Assembly (NCBI GenBank): GCA_031459935.1
Contig: JAVKHN010000023.1
Span: 1-28,928 of the forward strand
Direction of reading: 5' to 3'
DNA length: 28,928 nt
Origin: Sysuimicrobium calidum
Lineage (GTDB): Bacteria; Sysuimicrobiota; Sysuimicrobiia; Sysuimicrobiales; Sysuimicrobiaceae
In this document: one piece after another, positions 24,363 to 28,928 of the stretch
How positions within the stretch are numbered: position 1 is the first letter of the stretch
How the letters are laid out: each line of letters begins with the position of its first letter
Program-made: the position numbers and the translations under genes
Notes under the pieces: generated by a model
Told to the model about the DNA's origin: nothing
Database searches by the model: none
Seen by the model: only the letters and a program-made list of their open reading frames with translations

Positions 24363-25169
24363 TCACGCGGGCCGGCTCCGCCACCAGGGTAGCGGGTGGC
24401 GGGGGGTGGTGACCGCAAACAAGTTCAGCAACGTGGCCTTCAGCTCTTCCTCAGACAGCCCCCGGCGCAGGGATCCCTCCTGGGCGAGGGAGACGGTCCC
24501 TGTCTCCTCGGAGACCACGATGGCCACCGCGTCCGTCCCCTCCGTGATCCCCACCGCGGCCCGATGTCGGGTTCCCAGGGCCCGGCTGAGAAGTGGGCTC
24601 TCGCTGAGGGGCAACAGACACCCTGCCGCCACCACCCGGTTGCCCCGGACGATCACCGCGCCGTCGTGAAGGGGGGTGCTGGGATAGAAGAGGTTCAGCA
24701 GGAGGGGGACGGAGACCAGGGCGTCCAGGCGGATGCCTGTCTCGATGAAGTCGTTGAGGCCGGTTCGCCGCTCGATGACCACCAGAGCTCCGATGCGTCG
24801 CTGCCCCAGAATCCGGGTCGCCCGGGCGAGATCGTTGGCCAGCCGCAGCGCCACATCCCGTTCCAGGGGAGCCGCGGCGCTCCAGAGGAGGCGGCCGCGG
24901 CCGATCTGCTCCAGCAGGCGCCGCAGCTCGGGCTGGAACAGCACCAGCAGGGCCACGGGGATGATCCCGCCAAGATAACCGAGGATGGCCTGGAGGGTGT
25001 AGAGCTGCAACCAGGAGGCCAGGAGATAGCCCGCCGCGAGGACCGCAATCCCCTGCACCAGCTGCACCGCCCGGGTCCCTCGGATGAGCACCATCACCTG
25101 GTAGACCACGAAGGAAACGATGGCGATGTCCACCAGGTCGGTGATGCGGAGGGAAAGCGGCCAGCTCAT
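24363..25169 (-). CDS. cdaA: Diadenylate cyclase CdaA
   Basis: Membrane-bound enzyme that makes c-di-AMP from two ATP. 268 residues. Three transmembrane segments lie within about 10-80. The DAC domain has the two catalytic motifs, DGA (169-171, in PLHDGAVIVRGNRV) and RHR (201-203, in GTRHRAAVGITEGTDA), plus VSEETGTVSLA. ATG at 25169 overlaps argF as ATGA. Gene order cdaA-cdaR-glmM is conserved in Gram-positives, where GlmM can inhibit CdaA; the same link is expected here by inference. Confidence 0.98.
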   Translation of the reverse strand: MSWPLSLRITDLVDIAIVSFVVYQVMVLIRGTRAVQLVQGIAVLAAGYLLASWLQLYTLQAILGYLGGIIPVALLVLFQPELRRLLEQIGRGRLLWSAAAPLERDVALRLANDLARATRILGQRRIGALVVIERRTGLNDFIETGIRLDALVSVPLLLNLFYPSTPLHDGAVIVRGNRVVAAGCLLPLSESPLLSRALGTRHRAAVGITEGTDAVAIVVSEETGTVSLAQEGSLRRGLSEEELKATLLNLFAVTTPRHPLPWWRSRPA

Positions 25170-26101
25170 CCCCCGAGCACCAGGGCCAGCAGGGCTTTCT
25201 GTGCGTGGAGCCGGTTCTCCGCCTGGTCCAGCACCACGGATCGGGGCCCGTCGAGCACCTCGCCCGTGATCTCCTCCCCCCGGTGTGCCGGGAGGCAGTG
25301 CATCACCAGGGCCTCCGGACTGTGCGCGAGGAGGGCCTGGTTCACCTGGAAGCCCGCGAAGGCCCGACGCCGCTTCTCCTGCTCCGCCTCCTGCCCCATG
25401 CTGGTCCACACGTCCGTGTAGACCACCTGGGCCCCCCGCACCGCCTCCTCCGGCTGATGCGTGAGGAGGAGGCGGGCCCCCGTGCGCGCCGCATGCTGCC
25501 GTGCAGCCTCCAGGATGGCCTGGTCGGGCTCATAGCCCTCCGGCGTGGCCACGTGCAGGGAGAGACCCACCTTGGCGGCCCCCAAAAGCAGTGAGTGACA
25601 CACGTTGTTCCCGTCCCCTACCCACGCCACCACGGCTCCCTGAAACGTCCCGAGCTTCTCCCGGATGGTCAGCAGGTCCGCGAGGGCCTGACACGGGTGC
25701 TCCCGGTCGCTGAGGGCGTTGATCACGGGAACCTCCGCAGCCTGCGCGAGGGCCTCCACGGTACGGTGGGCGAAGACCCGGGCTGCGATCCCGTCTATCC
25801 ACCGGCTGAGGTTGCGGGCCACGTCCGCCACCGTCTCCCGCACCCCCAGCCCGATGTCCTGCTGGGTGAGGTAGACGGTATCGCCCCCCAGCTGCCGCAT
25901 GGCCACCTCGAAGGTGACCCGGGTCCGGAGGGAGGGCTTCTCGAAGATGAGGGCGAGGGTCCGGCCGGGGAGGATCCGGTGGGGCCGCCGCACGTGCTGC
26001 TCCCGCTTGAGCTCGCTCGCCAGGTCCAGGATCTCCAGGATCTCCTCCCGGCTCAGGTCCTCCATGGAGAGAAGGTGGCGACCGCGGAGCCCCGAACCCA
26101 T
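25166..26101 (-). CDS. argF: Ornithine carbamoyltransferase
   Basis: Forms citrulline from ornithine and carbamoyl phosphate in arginine synthesis. 311 residues. Carbamoyl-phosphate loop EKPSLRTRVTFE (S57-R61), HPCQALADLLT and the ornithine-side HCLPAHRGEEIT. VWTSMGQE is the OTCase version of this loop, so acetylornithine or succinylornithine transferase is less likely. ATG at 26101 follows the cDPGS-like stop as TAGCCATG with GAGGT upstream. Whether the role is biosynthetic (argF) or catabolic (arcB) is not decided by neighbours; no other arginine genes are in the window. Confidence 0.95.
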   Translation of the reverse strand: MGSGLRGRHLLSMEDLSREEILEILDLASELKREQHVRRPHRILPGRTLALIFEKPSLRTRVTFEVAMRQLGGDTVYLTQQDIGLGVRETVADVARNLSRWIDGIAARVFAHRTVEALAQAAEVPVINALSDREHPCQALADLLTIREKLGTFQGAVVAWVGDGNNVCHSLLLGAAKVGLSLHVATPEGYEPDQAILEAARQHAARTGARLLLTHQPEEAVRGAQVVYTDVWTSMGQEAEQEKRRRAFAGFQVNQALLAHSPEALVMHCLPAHRGEEITGEVLDGPRSVVLDQAENRLHAQKALLALVLGG

Positions 26102-26103
26102 GG

Positions 26104-27453
26104 CTACCTCGCTGCCTCCGTACGGGAGAGCCTGCCCACCCGCACCAGCCACTCCTCCAGGATTTCCCGGAGCTGGGGAGTCCGCTCCTCGATCTCGTAG
26201 GTGACCCGCACCGCGGGCTTGTTGAGGCGGCGCAGGATCCGCACCAGGTCCACCGGCGTTCCGAACACCACCACGTCCGCCTCCGCCCGGTTGATGGTCT
26301 CCTCCAGCTCCAGCAGCTGCTGGGAGGTGTATCCGAGGGCGGGCAACACGTGCTGGAGGTGGGGGTAGGCAGCGAAGACCTCCCGAAGGGAGCCCACCGC
26401 AGCGGGCTGGGGATCCACGATCTCCGCCTCGTACGCGCGGGCCGCGATGTACCCCGCACCGTATCCCATGCCCCCGTGGGTGGTGGTGGGCCCGTCCTCC
26501 ACCACCAGAGCCCGCCGACCCCGCAGGAGGTCCGGCCGGTCCACGGCCAGCACGCTGTCCGCCTCCACAATGCGGGCGCGCGGATTGATGGCGGCCACGC
26601 TCCGGCGCACCGCCTCCACGTGTTCCCGGCGGGCGGTGGAGACCTTGTTGATCACCACCACGTCCGCCATCCGCAGGTTGGCTTCCCCGGGGTGGTAGCG
26701 CAGCTCGTTGCCGGGTCTCAAGGGATCGCACACCACCACGTGCAGATCCGGCACGAAGAAGGGGAGATCGTTGTTCCCGCCCTCCCACTGGATCACGTCC
26801 GCCTCCTGCTCCGCCGCGGCCAACACCTGCTCGTAGTCCACCCCGGAGAACACCACCTGCCCCTGCCGGAGGTGCGGCTCGTACTCCTCCCGCTCCTCCA
26901 GGGTGAGGGAAGCCCTTTCCAGGTCCTCCAGGCTTGCGAACCGCTGCACCACCTGCTCCCGCAGATCCCCGTAGGGCATGGGGTGACGGACCACCACCAC
27001 CCGCTGGCCCAGCTCCCGCAGGAGGGCCGCGAGGTAACGGCTCGTGGGGCTCTTACCCGCCCCCGTGCGCACCGCGCACACGCTCAGAACCGGTCGATCG
27101 CTGCGCAGCATGGTCTCGCGGGGACCCAGGATCCGAAACCCCGCGCCCGCAGCGAGAGCACGGCTGGCCAGGTGCATGACGTGCTCGTGGCTGACATCGC
27201 TGTATGCGAAGACCACCTCGTCCACCTGGTGGGTGCGGACAAGCTCCTCCAGACGTTCCTCCGGCTCGATGGGAATTCCCTCGGGGTAGTGGGGGCCGCT
27301 CAGCTCCGGAGGATAGCGGCGGTTCGCGATGGCCGGTATCTGTGTCGCGGTGAAGGCCACCACCCGGTAGTGGGGCCGGTGCCGGTAGTACACGTTGAAG
27401 TTGTGGAAGTCCCTCCCCGCCGCCCCCAGGATCAACACATGCGTCCTCGCCAC
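26104..27453 (-). CDS. Cyclic 2,3-diphosphoglycerate synthetase-like GTPase/ATPase (COG2403 type)
   Basis: 449 residues. N-terminal Rossmann-like domain starts THVLILGAAGRDFHNFN; FAYSDVSHEHVM follows; then a P-loop domain with VRTGAGKSPTSR (P-loop 129-135), WEGGNNDLPFF, ADVVVINKV and DGPTTTHGGMGYGAGY. These match the family of archaeal cyclic-2,3-diphosphoglycerate synthetase, which makes a thermoprotectant and phosphate store in methanogens. Many bacterial members are uncharacterised, so the reaction here is unproven. I chose GTG at 27453, with GGAGG nine bases upstream, because it gives the usual short N-terminus; the frame is open to a GTG at 27498. It leads directly into argF. Confidence 0.8.
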   Translation of the reverse strand: MARTHVLILGAAGRDFHNFNVYYRHRPHYRVVAFTATQIPAIANRRYPPELSGPHYPEGIPIEPEERLEELVRTHQVDEVVFAYSDVSHEHVMHLASRALAAGAGFRILGPRETMLRSDRPVLSVCAVRTGAGKSPTSRYLAALLRELGQRVVVVRHPMPYGDLREQVVQRFASLEDLERASLTLEEREEYEPHLRQGQVVFSGVDYEQVLAAAEQEADVIQWEGGNNDLPFFVPDLHVVVCDPLRPGNELRYHPGEANLRMADVVVINKVSTARREHVEAVRRSVAAINPRARIVEADSVLAVDRPDLLRGRRALVVEDGPTTTHGGMGYGAGYIAARAYEAEIVDPQPAAVGSLREVFAAYPHLQHVLPALGYTSQQLLELEETINRAEADVVVFGTPVDLVRILRRLNKPAVRVTYEIEERTPQLREILEEWLVRVGRLSRTEAAR

Positions 27454-27511
27454 AGATTCTTCCCTCCGCGGACATTTGCCCTTCCTTAACTTTAGCACCT
27501 GATCAGAAGGA

Positions 27512-27527
27512 GCAGCTCCCGAGCTGC
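27512..27527. repeat. Inverted repeat upstream of the cDPGS-like gene
   Basis: GCAGCTC-CC-GAGCTGC, a perfect 7+2+7 inverted repeat between the rpsI terminator and the start at 27453. No U-tract follows on the minus strand. I see no convincing promoter in 27454-27530, so this may mark the control region of the cDPGS-argF-cdaA run. Confidence 0.35.
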
Positions 27528-27530
27528 GGA

Positions 27531-27562
27531 GACAAAACAGGGGCGGCCTCCTGGCCGCCCCT
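27531..27562 (-). terminator. Intrinsic terminator after rplM-rpsI
   Basis: A perfect 10-bp stem (27562-27553 with 27548-27539; AGGGGCGGCC and complement) with the loop AGGA is followed on the minus strand by GTTTTGTC. It begins 23 bp after the rpsI stop. Confidence 0.88.
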
Positions 27563-27585
27563 GAAGTCCCGAGGGCACCGAAGGG

Positions 27586-27987
27586 CTAGCGCTTGGAGTA
27601 CTGGAATCCGCGCCGGGCCCGCTTGCGACCGTACTTCTTCCGCTCCTTCACCCGGGGATCCCTGGTCAGCAGCCCGTGCTGCCGCAGGAGGGGCCGCAGG
27701 GAGGGGTCCAACTCCGCCAGGGCCCGGGCGATGCCGTGTCGCACCGCATCGCTCTGGCCCGTCTGACCGCCGCCCGAGACCGTAGCGTAGACATCGAAGC
27801 GGTCCAGGGTGTTCGTGAGCAAAAGGGGCTCTATCACCCGCGCCCGCTGGGCCATGCCCACGAAGTATTCGTCGTAGGGGGTGCCGTTCACGAGAATCCG
27901 GCCGGAGCCGGGCCGCAGGAACACCCGGGCGCTTGCTTCCTTGCGCCGTCCCGTGGCCTGGACCTGCGGGGCCACCACCGTACTCAT
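27586..27987 (-). CDS. rpsI: 30S ribosomal protein S9
   Basis: Small-subunit protein whose C-terminal tail reaches the P-site tRNA. 133 residues with ATGRRKEASARVFLRPGSG, TVSGGGQTGQSDAVRHGIARAL and the basic C-terminus ending SKR, which is invariant for S9. ATG at 27987 overlaps rplM as ATGA and has GGAGG upstream. Confidence 0.99.
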   Translation of the reverse strand: MSTVVAPQVQATGRRKEASARVFLRPGSGRILVNGTPYDEYFVGMAQRARVIEPLLLTNTLDRFDVYATVSGGGQTGQSDAVRHGIARALAELDPSLRPLLRQHGLLTRDPRVKERKKYGRKRARRGFQYSKR

Positions 27988-28418
27988 CTCTCCACCTCCA
28001 GCTTCTGGGGCTGCTGGGCCACGTGCGGGTGGACCGGACCGCGGTAGACCTTCAGCTTGCGGAGCATCTGACGGCCGAGCCGGGTCTTGGGAAGCATGCG
28101 CTGCACCGCGAGCCGAAACAGCTCCTCCGGCTTGGTCCGCAGCAGCTCTCCCGCGGTAGCGGACCTGAGCCCTCCCGGGTAGCCCGAATGCCAGTAGTAG
28201 ACCTTCCGCTCCGCCTTTCGCCCCGTGAGCCGCACCTTATCCGCGTTCACCACGACCACGAAGTCCCCGCCGTCCACGTGCGGGGTAAAGGTGGGTTTGT
28301 GCTTGCCCCGCAGAAGGACCGCCACCTGGCTCGCCACCCGACCCAGGACCTTGCCCTGGGCGTCCACGAGCCACCAGCGGCGCTGGACCTCCGTGGGTTT
28401 CTGCTGGTAGGTTCTCAC
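27984..28418 (-). CDS. rplM: 50S ribosomal protein L13
   Basis: Early-assembly large-subunit protein. 144 residues with WWLVDAQGKVLGRVAS, PHVDGGDFVVVVNADKVRLTG, YYWHSGYPGGL and AVQRMLPKTRLGRQMLRKLKVY, all standard. Start is GTG at 28418 with GAGGTG seven bases upstream. First gene of the rplM-rpsI operon. Confidence 0.99.
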   Translation of the reverse strand: MRTYQQKPTEVQRRWWLVDAQGKVLGRVASQVAVLLRGKHKPTFTPHVDGGDFVVVVNADKVRLTGRKAERKVYYWHSGYPGGLRSATAGELLRTKPEELFRLAVQRMLPKTRLGRQMLRKLKVYRGPVHPHVAQQPQKLEVER

Positions 28419-28453
28419 GCGTCCTCACCTCGCCTGCGCATACGCCACCCGAG

Positions 28454-28483
28454 AGGGTACACGAGGAGCGCTGGAGGTGTCAA
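28454..28483 (-). promoter_or_regulatory. Promoter of rplM-rpsI
   Basis: Perfect -35 TTGACA (28483-28478), 18-bp spacer and a weak -10 TACCCT (28459-28454). The start of transcription would lie about 30 nt before the rplM GTG. The inverted repeat GGTACAC (28456-28462) / GTGTACC (28488-28494) brackets the promoter exactly. Confidence 0.55.
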
Positions 28484-28507
28484 ACCAGTGTACCGTTCCG
28501 CGGTCCC

Positions 28508-28528
28508 CGAGACCCTCCGGCCGTCTCG
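28508..28528 (-). other. Hairpin after the UreD-like gene
   Basis: CGAGAC (28528-28523) pairs with GTCTCG (28513-28508) around a nine-base loop, four bases after the stop codon. It is followed by GGGGACC, not U, so it is not a canonical intrinsic terminator. Confidence 0.35.
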
Positions 28529-28532
28529 CCCC

Positions 28533-28928
28533 CTACCCCCACCCGCTCCCATACCGGGACCACGGAACCTCCGCAAGGCCCCACCGCGCGCGCCAGGCGC
28601 CCAGCAGGGCCGAGAGCTTCTGCCGGAGGGCGAGTCCATCCCAGGCGAGGGCCCTGAGGTAAAGATCCCCGAAGCCGGTCCGTCCTGCTACGAGGACAGA
28701 CCCCGCGTCCTCCCAGAATTCCGGATCCGCATCCCCCCATCGCCAGAATCCGCTCGCCACGTACCGCGCCCCTTCCAGCAGGCCCGCGCCCTCCAGTGGA
28801 TCCCGTCCGGGAACCAGGACCAGCGCATCCCGGTAGACCGGAACTCCGCCCACGTAGATGGCCGTCTCCGTCCGAAGCGCGCGGAAGGCCAGGTGCTCCC
28901 CGCGGGCCGTTCGGCCCGTGGTCCAGAT
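28533..28928 (-). CDS. UreD-like urease accessory protein, C-terminal part
   Basis: The frame is open from the right edge to a TAG at 28533, giving the last 131 residues. Seen: TTGRTARGEHLAFRALRTET, VGGVPVYRDALVLVPG, EGARYVASGFW, then LYLRALAWDGLALRQKLSALLGAWRARWGL and a terminal PWSRYG. This layout (GR.A.GE, then a Rxx-D-x-L-x-P strand, then RALA...L...W...R) resembles the C-terminal half of UreD/UreH, which helps insert nickel into urease with UreF and UreG. The assignment rests on pattern recall of a divergent family. An internal ATG-like start is not needed because the gene begins outside the window. Confidence 0.6.
   Translation of the reverse strand: MWTTGRTARGEHLAFRALRTETAIYVGGVPVYRDALVLVPGRDPLEGAGLLEGARYVASGFWRWGDADPEFWEDAGSVLVAGRTGFGDLYLRALAWDGLALRQKLSALLGAWRARWGLAEVPWSRYGSGWG

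Noticed and set aside
1..28928. CRISPR arrays, tRNA or rRNA genes, insertion sequences, att sites
   Set aside because: No direct-repeat arrays, cloverleaf sequences, transposase genes or terminal inverted repeats were seen by eye in any region; nearly all bases are in housekeeping genes.

Overview
The window is a dense, GC-rich bacterial chromosome segment. Every gene I could support lies on the minus strand, so transcription runs from right to left. Genes are packed tightly: nine junctions are 4-base ATGA or GTGA overlaps, and several starts are GTG or TTG. The gene content suggests a thermophilic, Gram-positive-affiliated or other deep-branching Terrabacteria lineage (Thermaerobacter/Symbiobacterium-like, or an Armatimonadota/Sysuimicrobiota-like group). 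The pointers are a bifunctional archaeal-type FBP aldolase/phosphatase, an archaeal-type ATP-dependent DNA ligase, a cyclic-2,3-diphosphoglycerate-synthetase-like protein, cdaA-cdaR-glmM, a CIRCE element and a glmS ribozyme. The taxonomy is inference only.

Layout in transcription order, right to left. (1) 28928-28533: the C-terminal part of a UreD-like urease accessory protein, cut by the window edge. (2) 28484-27531: a promoter, rplM-rpsI (L13, S9) and a strong intrinsic terminator. (3) 27453-20214: cDPGS-like GTPase, argF, cdaA, cdaR, glmM, a VanZ-like protein and a geranylgeranyl-reductase-like flavoprotein, nearly all touching or overlapping. (4) 20213-19754: a 460-bp regulatory region with paired palindromes, a -10 element and what reads as a glmS self-cleaving ribozyme. 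(5) 19753-16735: FBP aldolase/phosphatase, then glmS. (6) 16687-7662: Trm112-like, acpS, nnrE-nnrD fusion, alr, a pxpB-pxpC fusion, nagZ, nagA and ATP-dependent DNA ligase. (7) 7636-2869: nfeD, slipin, then the t6A set tsaE-tsaB-rimI-tsaD. (8) 2848-752: promoter, CIRCE, groES-groEL and terminator. (9) 726-1: promoter and the 5' part of a Tat-exported, selenocysteine-containing formate dehydrogenase alpha subunit that runs off the left edge.

The most interesting feature is the ribozyme. It matches the glmS ribozyme core (cleavage-site A|GCGCC, a P1 stem, the TTGACGAGG core strand, a P2a tetraloop hairpin and the TCGGCGGGTG strand), but it stands in front of the FBP aldolase/phosphatase gene, with glmS second. 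FBPA/P makes fructose-6-phosphate, the substrate of GlmS, and GlmS makes glucosamine-6-phosphate, the ribozyme's effector. One RNA sensor could therefore set both the gluconeogenic supply step and the amino-sugar step. GlmM (next enzyme), CdaA/CdaR (c-di-AMP, tied to glmM in many bacteria), Alr, NagZ and NagA lie nearby, so much of the window serves cell-wall precursor synthesis and recycling.

The second clear result is the in-frame TGA at 75-77 of the formate dehydrogenase. It is followed by a hairpin with a bulged U and a G in its apical loop, as expected of a bacterial SECIS. The gene is not truncated there; the reading frame continues with FDH-like residues to the window edge.
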